NCBI RefSeq assembly: GCF_021535045.1
Contig: NZ_CP091056.1
Span: forward strand, 806,001 to 870,000
DNA from: Ornithinimicrobium sp. INDO-MA30-4
GTDB lineage: Bacteria; Actinomycetota; Actinomycetes; Actinomycetales; Dermatophilaceae
Length of the DNA: 64,000 nucleotides
Reading direction: 5' to 3'
Positions 41,892 to 53,008 of the stretch are shown piece by piece. The notes beneath the pieces were generated by a model. It made no database searches. It saw nothing but the letters and a program-made list of their open reading frames with translations, and was not told the DNA's origin. Numbering within the stretch: the stretch's first letter is position 1; every line of letters begins with the position of its first letter. Both the position numbers and the translations under genes were made by a program.

Positions 41892-42386
41892 ATGACCGTT
41901 ACCGACACCCTGCTCGCCAACAACGAGGCGTATGCATCACACTTCAGCGGTCCGCTCCCGCTGCCGCCCTCAAAACATGTGGCCGTCCTCGCCTGTATGG
42001 ACGCGCGTCTCGACGTCTACCGGGTTCTGGGGTTGAACGAAGGTGAAGCGCACGTCATCCGCAACGCCGGCGGCGTCGTCACCGAGGACGAGATCCGTTC
42101 CCTGGCCATCAGCCAACGCCTCCTGGGTACTACCGAGATCATCCTCATCCACCACACCGACTGCGGGATGCTCACGTTCACCGACGACGAGTTCAAAGAA
42201 TCCATCCTCGCGGATACCGGTCTGCGCCCGCCTTGGGCGGCTGAGTCGTTCCCCGACGCGCAGGAGGATACTCGCCAGTCGCTGGCCCGAGTGCGTAGTA
42301 GCCCCTTCATCCCCCACAAAGAGTCGGTTCGCGGCTTCGTCTTCGACGTCGCCACCGGACGGCTTCACGAAGTGTTGGCGAAATAA
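41892..42386 (+). CDS. Beta-class carbonic anhydrase
   Basis: 164 residues, intact. Zinc ligands: Cys in LACMDARLDVYR, and His-x2-Cys in HHTDCGM. CO2/bicarbonate interconversion in the cytoplasm. GGAG lies 6 bases before the ATG. It resembles the short actinobacterial type. Confidence 0.9.
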   Translation: MTVTDTLLANNEAYASHFSGPLPLPPSKHVAVLACMDARLDVYRVLGLNEGEAHVIRNAGGVVTEDEIRSLAISQRLLGTTEIILIHHTDCGMLTFTDDEFKESILADTGLRPPWAAESFPDAQEDTRQSLARVRSSPFIPHKESVRGFVFDVATGRLHEVLAK

Positions 42387-42393
42387 GTGGGTT

Positions 42394-42422
42394 TGACCTG
42401 TCCGGTAGGTCCGGACAGGTCA
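42394..42422 (+). terminator. Perfect 12-bp hairpin after carbonic anhydrase
   Basis: TGACCTGTCCGG pairs with CCGGACAGGTCA around TAGGT, 8 bases after the stop. Confidence 0.7.
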
Positions 42423-42423
42423 C

Positions 42424-42440
42424 AAAAGTGGACGTAAAGG
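42424..42440. repeat. 17-bp copy of the tRNA-Val 3' end (possible att site)
   Basis: AAAAGTGGACGTAAAGG is identical to 43643-43659, which includes the last 12 bases of the tRNA-Val gene. Same orientation, 1.2 kb apart. Confidence 0.6.
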
Positions 42441-42491
42441 TGTTGTGGTTCATGACATCGTTCATAGTCAGGGTGACCGCGACGATGGGTC

Positions 42492-43016
42492 ATGTCCAAG
42501 GCCAGGGTCATCGTGTTGTCCGTTATTGAGCAAGGCCTGACCAAGGCCGAAACCGCCCGAAAATATGACGTGTCCTGGCGGTGGGTTCACACCCTGGTTA
42601 AACGCTATGAACAACACGGCCTGCACGGGCTAGAACCCCGCTCCAGAGCACCGCGAAGGAACTCCCGCGCCACCCCGGAACCTGTCAAAGCCCGCATCCT
42701 GGAGCTACGCACTCAACTCCATGCCAACGGGCTTGATAACGGGCCAGTGACTATCGCCTGGCATTTGGAACACAAAGTCTTACACCCGCGCCCGCGGTCT
42801 CCACGATCAGACGCATCATCACCAACGCTGGCCTGGTCACCCCAGCGTCACGTAAACGCCCGAATCATCCCTACGCCGCTTCGAGGCTGAGCAACCGAAT
42901 GAAACCTGGCAATCAGAGTTCACCCACTGGCCCCTAGCCGATGGCGCCAACACTGAAATCTTGAACTGGCTCGATGACCACCCCCACTACGCCCTACAAC
43001 AATCGCGCGGTAAACG
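42492..43016 (+). mobile_element. IS481-family transposase relic
   Basis: Helix-turn-helix start SKARVIVLSVIEQGLTKAET and RRNSRATPEPVKARILELRT are IS481 wording. After a gap near 42775 it continues with IRRIITNAGLVTPASRK and QPNETWQSEFTHWPLADG. It stops after WLDDHPHYAL, before the third catalytic acid. The first catalytic Asp is Glu here (QSEFTHW rather than QSDFTHW). Truncated and inactive. Confidence 0.8.
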
Positions 43017-43017
43017 A

Positions 43018-43541
43018 CTAGGCCTTGCGCGGCCAAACTGTGTAGCTGACGGCCCACAGGACATCGATCGCCACAATGATCCCCAAAATCGGCAGCCAAT
43101 CGCTCAAGGCTCGAGTCCGGCTCGGGTCGTCGATCCACCAGCCGATCCCAACGATGATGCCCGCCGCAATAGCGCCCGCCAGCAGAGTCCGAGCAACATC
43201 AGCCCAGCAGTGCAACGTGTAGTCATGCCCCGTCGGTTTCACCGGCGCAGACCCACGTCCCATCAGGTGGGCGAACCTGACATCTGCCCAACCGATCATC
43301 CGATGCCCGTAGGCCACCGAGAGCCCGATGTAAACGGCGGCCAGGCCATGCGGCCACGAGGCCGTTGAGCCGCGCGATAGGTCAACGACCACCGCCGCCA
43401 ACAGCACCACGTCGATGACCGGAGCCAATGCCAGCAGCAGCGCACCGAGTCGCTTGGCACCAAGCGCATACCTGGTAGTCAGTCCCGCAATGATGACAAC
43501 CCAAAGCCAATCTCACAGGCCAGAATCAGACCAACGATCAC
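43018..43541 (-). CDS. Integral membrane protein, unknown
   Basis: About 174 residues; a gap near 43500 links VIVGLILACEIGFG to VVIIAGLTTRYALGAKRLG. Four or five hydrophobic spans (LLLALAPVIDVVLLAAVVV, VARTLLAGAIAAGIIVGIGW, WLPILGIIVAIDVLWAVSY) are seen. GGAGG lies five bases before the GTG. It seems to be a normal actinobacterial membrane protein between the IS relic and the tRNA. Confidence 0.7.
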
Positions 43542-43642
43542 GCATGCCTCCTCGATGTCTTGAGCCACCACCCTAAAGTCGGCATACCCCGAACGCACGA
43601 GAGCCCGGCACCATGGCCGGGCTCAACACAAATAGTGCTACA

Positions 43643-43659
43643 AAAAGTGGACGTAAAGG
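43643..43659. repeat. 17-bp repeat at tRNA-Val 3' end (partner of 42424)
   Basis: Second copy of AAAAGTGGACGTAAAGG, covering the tRNA 3' acceptor strand. Confidence 0.6.
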
Positions 43660-43721
43660 GACTCGAACCCATGACCTCTCGCGTGTGAAGCGAACGCTCT
43701 AACCAACTGAGCTATACGTCC
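43648..43721 (-). tRNA. tRNA-Val (CAC)
   Basis: Acceptor GGACGTA pairs with TACGTCC, D arm with AGCTCAGTTGGTTAGAGC, anticodon loop CTTCACACG (anticodon CAC), T arm with GGTTCGAGTCCC, discriminator A, no encoded CCA. A T-rich tract follows the 3' end. Confidence 0.93.
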
Positions 43722-43726
43722 TTGCG

Positions 43727-43753
43727 CCCACGAACAATATCCGGATTCGTGGG
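43727..43753. terminator. 8-bp inverted repeat between pabC and tRNA-Val
   Basis: CCCACGAA and TTCGTGGG with an 11-base spacer. It may end pabC transcription. No T run. Confidence 0.4.
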
Positions 43754-43794
43754 CTACTTCCTAATCGAGCCAATCAGGCTCAAAAATCAACCAA

Positions 43795-44704
43795 TCACGG
43801 GTCCATCCGCTCGGCGCTGAACTTGGCCCAGATCTCCTGGGCGCGCTGGGTGATCTCCCCCGGCGCAGTGCCAAAGTGCGCTCTGGGATATTCGCCGCAG
43901 CGATCTGGCCAGCCAGCGAAGAGCTCGAGCCAGCAACCCGAACCTGGCTGATCGCCTGGATGTCGCGGGTGCTGGAGGTCAACCAGGCTTCGTCAGCTTC
44001 AGCCAGGATCGAGAGTGGCAATTCGTCTTCGTGGACTTCGATGCCGGCCTCGGTCAGCCACTCGATCGTCAACGCCCGGGTGATGCCTGCCAGCGGGCCG
44101 CTCGGCAGCGCCGGGGTCAGCACCGTGCCATCGAGCACGACAAAGATGTTCGAGCCAGTGCCCTCGCACAACGCTCCAACACTGTTGGCAAAGATCGCTT
44201 CGCTGCCACCCAGGTCCTTGGCCGCTGCGAGCGCGACGACATTCTCGGCATACGAGGTCGTCTTCAAACCAACGACAGCCGACTTCTCATTGCGCGTCCA
44301 CGGCACCACGGTCACCGAAGTGCTCTCAGCGGGCAGCGGCGCGGGAGAAGCACCCACGATGTAGGTCATCTGCGGGTCATAACGGTCCGAGCCCATCGGG
44401 CCAGGCCCCGCGGTGACGGTGTAGCGCAGCCGGCCAAAGTCGATCGGCCCATCAGCCAACACCGCGTCAATGCCTTCTTGAATGCGCCCGCGATCAAGGC
44501 GCGGCAAACCCAAACCGCGCAGCGAGCGGTCCATCCGGTCGTGGTGGCGGGTCAGCGCAAAAACCTCAGTGCCCAGCACCTTGGCGGTCTCAAAACCCCA
44601 TCACCGACCGTCACACCGTGATCGAGGGCGGCGAGCGCCGGGCCCGCGTCCACTCGTTCGCCATTAACCCAGACCCGAATGTCATCTACATTGCCGTTTG
44701 CCAT
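43795..44704 (-). CDS. pabC: Aminodeoxychorismate lyase / branched-chain aminotransferase-like (PabC)
   Basis: Fold-type IV PLP enzyme, about 302 residues. VWVNGERVD, DHGVTVGDGVFETAKV, the PLP lysine in VVGLKTTSYAENV, and EGTGSNIFVVLDG. The usual role is 4-amino-4-deoxychorismate to p-aminobenzoate in folate synthesis; D-amino-acid aminotransferase is an alternative. Frame breaks lie near 44597 and near 43875; the end reads AQEIWAKFSAERMDP. Confidence 0.82.
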
Positions 44705-44749
44705 AGCCGTACTCTGCCATGCGCCCCGTGAAGTCACTAGGGTGGCAAC

Positions 44750-46809
44750 GTGACTAACGCCTTGTATCTCGCATCCGCTGAGTCCGCGTCGGGCAATCGG
44801 CCCTTGCCGTGGGCCTGATCACCGAGTTGAGTCGCACCGCCGGGCGGGTTGGCGTGTTCAGGCCCATCGTCATGGACCCCGACAGCGACCCCATCTTGGA
44901 CCTCCTGTTGCCGATGGGCACGTCAAGTGCCAAGCCCAGCGCCGCGTATGGCGTCACGAGCGACTCCCTACACAGTGACGAGAAGCGTGCGGTCGCCGAG
45001 ATCGTCGATCGCTTCCACGCCTATGCCAATGAGCACGACATGGTGTTGGTCGTCGGCAGTGACTTCTCTGGCATTGCCAGCCCCAACGAGTTCAGCCTCA
45101 ACGCAGCCGTGGCCGCCAATATCGGTGCTCCGATGCTGCTGGTCGTCCCAGGGTGGACCGCTCCCCCGAGCAGATCTCCACCACGGCCGACATCGTGATG
45201 GCCGAGGCCTCCGCCAGGCATGCCCGAGTGGCCGGGGTTATCGCCAACCGCGTCGCCTCCGATGACGTCGACACCACCCGCGAAGCCCTCGCCGCGCAGC
45301 ACCCCGACGTCTTCGTCCAAGCGCTGGAGTCGGACGAGCTGCTCCAAGCGCCAACCGTTCGTGATGTCCTGGCTGCCACCGACAGCGAGCTCATCGCGGG
45401 CGACGACGCCCTGCTTGACCGCGAAACCCCCAACATTGTGGTCGCTGCCATGACGATGCCCAACGTGCTGGATCGCCTCACCGAAGGATGCGTCGTCATC
45501 TGCCCCGGCGACCGCGAAGAGATCATGCTCGCCGCCGTCTTGGCCCACCAGTCGAGCACCTTCCCGACGATGGCCGGCCTGATCCTGAATGGCGGCTTCC
45601 GCCCCAGCCAACAGGTGCAGCAACTCATCGATGGGCTGGAAGTCCAGATGCCGATCATGTTGGCCCAGGGCGGCACCATGGAGACCGCTGGCGCTGCCGG
45701 TCGGGCACTCGGGCGCATCACCCCCACCAGCGATAGCAAGATCGAACGGGCCCGCGCGATCGTCGCCGACCAACTCGACCTCGCCGCGATCCTGCCCGAG
45801 GGTGCCAGCAAGACCCCATCCGCGATGACTCCCCTCATGTTTGAGCACCAACTCACCGCCCGGGCTCGCGCCACCGGAGCAACCGTCGTCTTGCCCGAAG
45901 GCAGCGAAGATCGCATCCTGCGGGCCGCCGACATCGTGCTGCGTCGCGGCATTGCCAAGATCATCCTGCTCGGCGACGAAGAGAGCATCCGGGCCCGCGC
46001 CTCGACCTTGGGTCTGGATCTCAGCGAAGCAAGAGTCATCGACCCCACCACCGACGAACGACTGCCCGGCTTCGCCGAAAAGTATGCAGAGTTGCGGGCG
46101 CATAAGGGCGTCACCGTTGAGCAAGCACAGGACACGGTGACGGACTCGGCATACTTTGGCACGTTGATGGTGCTGACTGGTGAAGCCGACGGGATGGTCA
46201 GCGGCTCGATCACCACCACGGCCGCCACCATCCGCCCGGCGCTGGAGATCATCCGCACCAAACCGGGCGTCAGCGTCGTCTCCAGCGTGTTCTTCATGTG
46301 TCTCAGCCGACAAGGTGCTGGTCTATGGCGATTGCGCGATCAACCCCGACCCGAATGCCGAGCAACTGGCCGACATTGCCGTCACCTCCGCTGCAACCGC
46401 CGAGCAGTTTGGGGTCGACCCGTTGGTCGCGATGTTGTCCTACTCCACGGGCGGCTCGGGCTCCGGCGCTGATGTCGAAAAGGTCCGCGAAGCCACCACC
46501 CTGGTCAAGGAGCGCGCAAGTGACCTGGCCGTCGAAGGCCCGATCCAATACGACGCCGCTGTCGATCCATCGGTGGCCGCCACCAAGTTGAAGGAATCAG
46601 CTGTCGCTGGCAAGGCTTCGGTGTTGATCTTCCCCGACCTCAACACTGGCAACAACACTTATAAGGCCGTGCAACGCAGCGCCTCAGCTGTCGCGATTGG
46701 CCCAGTTTTGCAGGGCCTTAACATGCCGGTCAACGACCTTTCGCGCGGCTCGACCGTGCAAGACATCGTCAACACCATCTCCATCACCGCGATCCAGGCG
46801 AAGGGCTGA
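44750..46809 (+). CDS. pta: Phosphate acetyltransferase (long form)
   Basis: About 688 residues. The N-terminal P-loop-like/DRTGG regulatory part ([20 protein letters not shown]) is followed by the catalytic domain [38 protein letters not shown] and [11 protein letters not shown]. Converts acetyl-CoA and phosphate into acetyl phosphate. GTG start at 44750; gaps near 44805, 45160 and 46305. It lies 4 bp from ackA, forming an operon. Confidence 0.94.
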
Positions 46810-46813
46810 AGCC

Positions 46814-48010
46814 ATGACCGCTCGCAACCCCCATGTGCTCGTGATCAACGCCGGCTCGTCATCGCTCAAATATCAACTGATCGACACCGCCACCGATGAG
46901 AGTTTGGCGAGCGGTCTGATCGAGCGCATCGGCTCCCCGACGCCGTCGCCCACCACAGCGTCGCGGGTGCCCAGCACAACCAAGACCTCGAATGCCTCGA
47001 TCACGGCCAAGCGATGCAGATCCTCGCGGACGCCTTTGATGAGCATGGCCCGAAAGTCACTGCCGAGTCGCTGATCGCCGTTGGCCACCGCGTCGTGCAC
47101 GGCGGCGCGACGTTCGCCACCCCGTCGTGATCGACGATGACGTGATCGCCGCCATCACCGACCTCATCCCGCTGGCCCCGCTGCACAACCCCGGCAATCT
47201 GGCTGGCATCGAGCAAGCCCGCCTCGCCTTCCCCAGCGTGCCGCAGGTTGCTGTGTTCGACACCGCCTTCCACGCCACGATGTCACCCGCCGCCAGCACG
47301 TATGCAGTGCCGAAGGCCTGGCGCGAAGAGCACGGCGTGCGCAAATATGGTTTCCACGGCACCTCCCACGCCTACGTGTCCCGGCGGGCGGCGGCCCTGA
47401 TGGAACTGCCAGCCAGCGAAGCCAACGTGATCGTCCTGCACCTCGGCAATGGCGCTTCAGCGTGTGCCGTCGAAGGCGGCAACTCCGTCGACACCTCTAT
47501 GGGCCTGACCCCGATGGATGGCCTAATATGGGCACCCGCCCCGGTGACCTTGACCCGTCGCTTCCGGGTCACCTGTCCCGGGTGGCCGGGCTCTCGCTAG
47601 AGGACTATGACAAAGCCCTGGCCAAACAGTCGGGCCTGCAGGGACTGACCGGCAGCGCCGACTTCCGAGAGGTGATGACCGGTTATCAAGCAGGTGAGCC
47701 CGAGGCCCAACTGGCCGTTGAGGCTGTCGTGCATCGCATCGTTCGCCACGTCGGCGCGCTGGCCGCAGTGCTGGGCCGAGTCGACGCCATCGCCTTCACC
47801 GCCGGCATCGGCGAAAACAACGCCGTCTTGCGAGAACTGGTGATGCTGCGCCTGGGCATCCTAGGCGTCGTGGCCGACGAAGCAGCCAACAACAGCGCAC
47901 GGGGTGAAGCGCTGATCAGCGCCGACTCCAGCCATACCCAGGTGTGGGTGATCCCGACCAACGAAGAAGGCGAGATCGCACAGCAATCAGCCACCCTCGT
48001 AGCGTCATAG
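46814..48010 (+). CDS. ackA: Acetate kinase
   Basis: Acetyl phosphate plus ADP to acetate plus ATP. VLVINAGSSSLKYQLID, the catalytic Arg region AVGHRVVHGG, FDTAFHATM, KYGFHGTSHAYVSRRAA, and MGTRPGDLDP. GENNAVLRELV near the C-terminus. Gaps near 46950, 47127 and 47530. About 398 residues. Confidence 0.94.
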
Positions 48011-48053
48011 CTGGGGCGGCTGATCAGCCCAACGGGCTTAGCGCTGAGCGGCG

Positions 48054-48460
48054 TTACTTAGCGTCTGCGCTCTCGTCCTTCACGGCCAAGACGTCACAGC
48101 TAGCCTCAAGAAGCACCTTTGCGCGGTGCTGCCAGCGATCAGCTTGCCCATCGCGGAGCGACGACGAACGCCTATCACGATCAGGCTAGCGTCGACCTCC
48201 TCAGCCGCGGTCAAGATCTCGTCCGCAGCGTCCGTGGCCATGTCCTGCTGGCGAATCTCGTGCTCAACACCCAAACCCTGCAAACGTTCGACGAGGGCAT
48301 CCAGGTCTTGGTCTGAGGCGTAGTTGGGGTGAGCAGTGTTGTTGCGGTGTCCAGTGTTGACGACCACAAGTTTGGCGTCGTCGCGCTGAGCGCGTGCAAT
48401 GGCGCGGTCCAGGGCCGAGAGGCCTTCGGGGCTAGGGATATAGCCAACAACGATAGTCAC
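48054..48460 (-). CDS. Universal stress protein (UspA family)
   Basis: About 135 residues. VTIVVGYIPSPEGLSALDRA at the start and the ATP-binding G-x2-G-x9-GST pattern in VIGVRRRSAMGKLIAGSTAQ. A gap near 48115 hides the end KVLLEASCDVLAVKDESAD. GTG at 48460 chosen; an upstream TTG in frame is less typical. A palindrome GGCTGATCAGCC follows the convergent ackA. Confidence 0.85.
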
Positions 48461-48549
48461 GTGAGGGACTTTCTGGTCGAGTGTGTCTGGCAATTTCAAA
48501 CGTAGTGGCTATGCCCCTGCAAACGCTACCAACGAGACTGTCTGACTGG

Positions 48550-49802
48550 TCACACTGCGGTTTCTGTCACCACGACAATTTCGCCTTCAAGCGTGCGGTG
48601 CACTGGACACTTGTCCGCGATTGCCAGCAGTGCCTTCTGCTGATCTTCTGGGATGCCCTCAGCAAAGTTGATGGTGCGGGTGATCTTGTCGACCATCCCC
48701 TTCGCCGATTCGCAGTCTTCGATATCGCGAGCGTGCACCCGCGCGTGCTCAAGCGTCACCGTCGTGGCACCAAACTCCCAGCCCTTGCGCCGCGCATACA
48801 TCCGCATCGTCATGGAGGTGCACGCACCCAAACCCGAGAGCAACACCTCGTATGGCGTGGGGCCAGCATCATCGCCGCCGACCGACACTGGCTCGTCGAT
48901 GGCCCAGCGATGGTGGCGAACTTGGGCCTGGTGCAGGAAGCCCTCGACGTCCATCTCGGCAACCGTGAGCGTCGCGGGCTCTTCGTCGCCTGACTCTGGC
49001 TGGCTGGCCTTGGCTGCTGGGTCTTCTTGGCCGAGATACCGGTCGGCCCAGGACGCGATGATCGAGGCGGCAAAGACCGAATCGGCTCGGTTGGACAGCA
49101 GGTGGTCGGCGCCATCGAGGGCAACGAACGACTTGGGGTGTCGGGCCGACTCAAAGATGACCCGGGCTTCGTCAACGCCGACGGTCTGGTCGGTTGGCGA
49201 GTGCATCACCAGCAGCGCCTTGCCCAGGCTGCCCAGGCGCTCGCAGTGTGGCTGAGAGTTGAGTTCAGCGATGAAGCTGCGACGGATGTTGAAGGGGCGA
49301 CCACCGATGTTGACCTCGAGCATGTCTTCAGGCGAACCGGCATCGGCGTCCATGTCGCCATCCATCAAGTGCATGACGTGATCGGGCGATGACGGAGCGC
49401 CGATGGTCGCCACAGCCCGCACTGATTCAAGTCGGCCACCGGCGGCATCGCCGCGGCGCCGCCCAATGAGTGGCCCACCAGCAGTTGGGGGCCTTCGTAG
49501 TTGTCGGCCAGCCAGGCGGCAGCGGCCTCCAGGTCTTCGATATTGCTGCCAAAGGTGGTGTCGGCGAAGTCGCCGTCGGAGGCGCCAAGGCCAGTGAAAT
49601 CAAACCGCAGCACGGCAAACCCGGCACCGGTCAGCGCGGCCGAAATGCGGGACGCCGCGTGCGAGTCCTTGCTGCAGGTGAAGCAGTGGGCAACGATCGC
49701 AAACGCCCGTGGCTCACCGGCTGGCAGGTGCAGATCGCCCCGCAACTCTTGCCCCATCGACCCCGGGAAGGTGACCCTGTTTGCGGACTTATCTGACGCC
49801 AT
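48550..49802 (-). CDS. Fused alpha/beta-hydrolase and OsmC protein
   Basis: About 417 residues, gap near 49420. N-terminal hydrolase: [17 protein letters not shown], nucleophile elbow [11 protein letters not shown], acid in HSPTDQTV, His in [10 protein letters not shown]-terminal OsmC (residues about 280-417): catalytic cysteines in [18 protein letters not shown] and [12 protein letters not shown]. OsmC reduces organic peroxides; the fusion is known in actinobacteria and proteobacteria. Confidence 0.9.
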
Positions 49803-49876
49803 ACCGAGCTCCTGACGATGTCACGGCCGATCGCTGCGATCGGAATGAAACCAACCCTGCGTGTGGTTCACATCAC

Positions 49877-50182
49877 ATGACATCTTCAAACACTCTGATG
49901 CAGGCAACCTGGAATGGCCATGTCGTGGCTGAGTCCGACCAGACTGAAGTCGTTGAGGGCAACCACTACTTCCCGGCCACGTCGCTGAAGCAGGAGTTCT
50001 TCAGCCAGACCGCAACCACGACGGTATGCCCATGGAAGGGCGGCTCGACGTATTACTCGCTCACCGCAGACGGCACCACGGCAACCGATGCTGCCTGGGC
50101 CTACCTCGACCCGAAGTCGGCAGCGGAAAACATCAGGGGACACGTCGCGTTTGGCCGCGATGTCACCGTCTCCCCTGCCTGA
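49877..50182 (+). CDS. DUF427 protein
   Basis: 101 residues, intact. ATWNGHVVAESDQTEVVEGN, HYFPATSL and TVCPWKGGSTYYSL are the DUF427 pattern. Function unknown. Divergent from the hydrolase-OsmC gene. Confidence 0.88.
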   Translation: MTSSNTLMQATWNGHVVAESDQTEVVEGNHYFPATSLKQEFFSQTATTTVCPWKGGSTYYSLTADGTTATDAAWAYLDPKSAAENIRGHVAFGRDVTVSPA

Positions 50183-50213
50183 TCGCCAGGTCCGCCGGCT
50201 AGAGGGCCTTTAG

Positions 50214-51265
50214 TCAGGGCGTCTGCACATAGTCGGTATCGTCAACTCCACCGTCATCCCGCGCCACGAGGCCTTCCATCGCCAGCATCCAACGCTCGCG
50301 AGGGTCCTCCCCACTCGGCGCGGGTTGATGTGTGGTGGCCAGTGAGGTGCGTCTCGGTGACAGGTGCACACCGGCAATCATGCAGCGCACCGATCCGCCA
50401 GCCATCTCGATCGTCGAGACATCCAGCGGCAACAAGGTTGCCGACTGCTCGATAACTTCACGCTGCTCGGCGGTCAGCGAAGCCTCCGCGCGAGCCGACA
50501 GCGCCAAGACGCGACCGTTGGGGGTCTGCAACTCGATGGCATTGCCAGCAAAGTCACGGATCTGCTGGTGGCTCAGCGGCAACACCGTGAGACCGCTCAG
50601 CTCGAGGGCTTCACGCACTTCTTCGCGGCGGCCGGGGTCACTGATCATCTCGAGGCCGATCAGCGCATACTGCGAGCCGATGCACATCATGACGTTGGTG
50701 TGATAGAGCGGCACGCCGTCTTCGTCATAGGCGTCGAAGACCATCGGCTCATAGCCAAAGTTGGCGCAGAATCGCTCAAGCGCGATGGGGTTCGCGCGGT
50801 TGGAGCGAGCGGCATAAGCGACGCGGCTCTCGTGGTCGATGACCATCGCGCCGGTGCCTTCGAGAAACATGTCGTCGTATTCGAGGCCGGAGTAGTCGAC
50901 GATGTCGTGCACTCGGTAGCTGCGCTTGAGCATCTCGATCACATCGCTGCGACGCTCTTCACGGCGCGATGGCGAAAACATCGGATAGACAGCGATGCGC
51001 CCACCGGTGTGGGTCGAGACCCAGTTGTTGGGAAAGACGCTGTCATAGCGCGTGCTGTCCTCATTTTCGAACAGATGCACCCGCACGCCCACTTTCGTCA
51101 GTGCCGTTGCTACAGCGGTGACTTCGTCGAAGGCGGCTTTAGCCAGGGTCTCCGGGTCGGACTCCCCGGGCTAGTTTGGAAGGTGTTATCAGCAGCCGTC
51201 GCAGGGTTAGGTGAAAAGTGGTGCGGCCGGATCAGGATCACGGCCGACGGCGCTTGAGCAGACAT
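50214..51265 (-). CDS. Amidinotransferase-fold hydrolase (CtlX-like, arginine-deiminase related)
   Basis: About 350 residues, gap near 51175. MSAQAPSAVILIRPHHFSPN, SVFPNNWVSTHTGGRIAVYP, FLEGTGAMVIDHESRVAY, and the catalytic Cys in GGSVRCMIAGVHL. CtlX members hydrolyse citrulline or related guanidino/ureido compounds; the substrate here is not proven. Confidence 0.85.
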
Positions 51266-51299
51266 ACCTTCGATTATGCAGGTGCGCGCAACTCCCGAA

Positions 51300-52930
51300 T
51301 TACATGCCGCCCGCTGGCAGCTCAGCCAACAGTGCGTCCGGGTTATTGCGAGCCACCGAGTCAGCACGCCAGCGATCCGGGAACAGCGCCAAATAGACAC
51401 CGTCGCCCCGCTGCAGCACCTCAACACGGGAGGCTGCGTTAATGATCGGTGCGTCTTCGGCGCTGGTCCGCCGGGCCAAGTTGTATTCCAGGCGCTCCAG
51501 GGTGACCGGGCAGCTGAACTCAGACTTCATCCGCTGCTCAACGACCTCAAACTGCATAATCCCGACAGCCGCCAAAACGGGTGCCTGATCGCCACGCAGA
51601 TCCGAGCGCAGCACCTGAACAACGCCTTCTTCTTCGAGTTGCTCCACGCCGCGGCGGAACTGCTTGTAGCGGCCGGCGTCCTTGGCCCGCATCACCGAGA
51701 AGAACTCCGGGGCGAAGCGCTCCATCGCCGGGAACTCGACGCGATCGCCGGTGTGGATCGTGTCACCAACAGTGAGCGCCTGAGCATTCACCAGACCAAT
51801 CACATCTCCGGGGTATGCGGTGTCGACCGAGACGCGCTCACGTCCAAACACTGCTTGGGCATACTTCGTGGTGAACGGCTTGCCGGTCGCTGCGTGCGTA
51901 ACGACCATGCCGCGCTCAAACACCCCAGAGCAGACGCGGGCGTAGGCCAACCGGTCGCGGTGGGCCTGATCCATCCCGGACTGCACCTTGAAGATCAGCG
52001 CGCTGAAGTCGTCGTTGAGCGGGCGCGGGGTGCCCTCAACGTCGGGCCGAGCACCGGGCGCCGGAGCCAACTCGAGCAAGGTGGCAAGCAGCTGGGCAAC
52101 GCCAAAGTTGAGTTTGGCCGACGCGAAGACAACGGGCGTGGTGATGCCGCCGAGAAACAACTCTTGGTCGTGGTTGGCGCCATCAGCGGCGAGCAACTCG
52201 TGCTCGTCGACAGCGGTCGCCCACTCATCACCCTGGTCAATCGCAGCCTGAGCCGCGGGCACGTGGCGCTCGGGGGCACGCGTGGTGCCACCGGCGGTGC
52301 GGGTGAACTCAACAAAGTCACCCGTTTCGCGATCCAGCACACCGCGGAAGTCGCCAGCAATACCGACCGGCCAGGTCAGCGGGGTGGGCCGCAGGCCAAT
52401 CTGCTCTTCGATCTCATCAAACAACTCCAGTGGGTCGCGACCAGGCCGGTCCCACTTGTTGATGACGGTGATGACCGGGAGACCGTGGTGACGGCATACC
52501 CGGAAAAGTTTGAGGGTTTGTGGCTCCAGGCCCTTGGCTGCGTCAACCAACATGACGGCGCAGTCGACAGCCGAGAGCACGCGGTAGGTGTCTTCGGAGA
52601 AGTCGGCGTGGCCAGGGTATCGACCAAGTTCACAACGTGGTCGTTGTAGTGGAACTGCAAAGCCGTCGAAGCAATCGAGATGCCACGGTCGCGCTCGATG
52701 TCCATCCAGTCAGAGACGGTGCTCTTGCGACCAGCCTTGCCGTGCACCGCGCCGGCCTCAGAGAGGACGTGGGCGTGCAACGCAAGAGCCTCGGTCAACG
52801 TGGATTTACCAGCATCGGGGTGGCTGATGACGGCGAAAGTGCGGCGCGGGGCGGCAGCGCTGGATCCACCCTTACCGGCCTTGGCGGCGGGACGGGCGGG
52901 GGCGTTAGTTTCGAGTAGTCGACATACCAC
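51300..52930 (-). CDS. prfC: Peptide chain release factor 3
   Basis: Translational GTPase that recycles RF1/RF2. G1 [20 protein letters not shown]2 region RGISIAST, G3 [17 protein letters not shown] (after restoring one C of CCC near 52618), G4 [18 protein letters not shown], and RF3-specific C-terminal domain. The start is uncertain: GTG at 52930 gives [13 protein letters not shown]. Confidence 0.92.
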
Positions 52931-53008
52931 TTCTAGGATATATCCGTTCTGCAAACTGACTCCGATCCCCACGGATGGACGCTCACCCCGAGGCTCTATT
53001 CTCCCTGC

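Noticed and set aside
31101..43541. Prophage
   Set aside because: No capsid, portal, terminase, tail or integrase gene is visible; the content is restriction, toxin-antitoxin and relic genes.
48018..48029. Palindrome GGCTGATCAGCC as a terminator or operator
   Set aside because: Only 12 bases with no loop or T tract; too weak to list as a feature.
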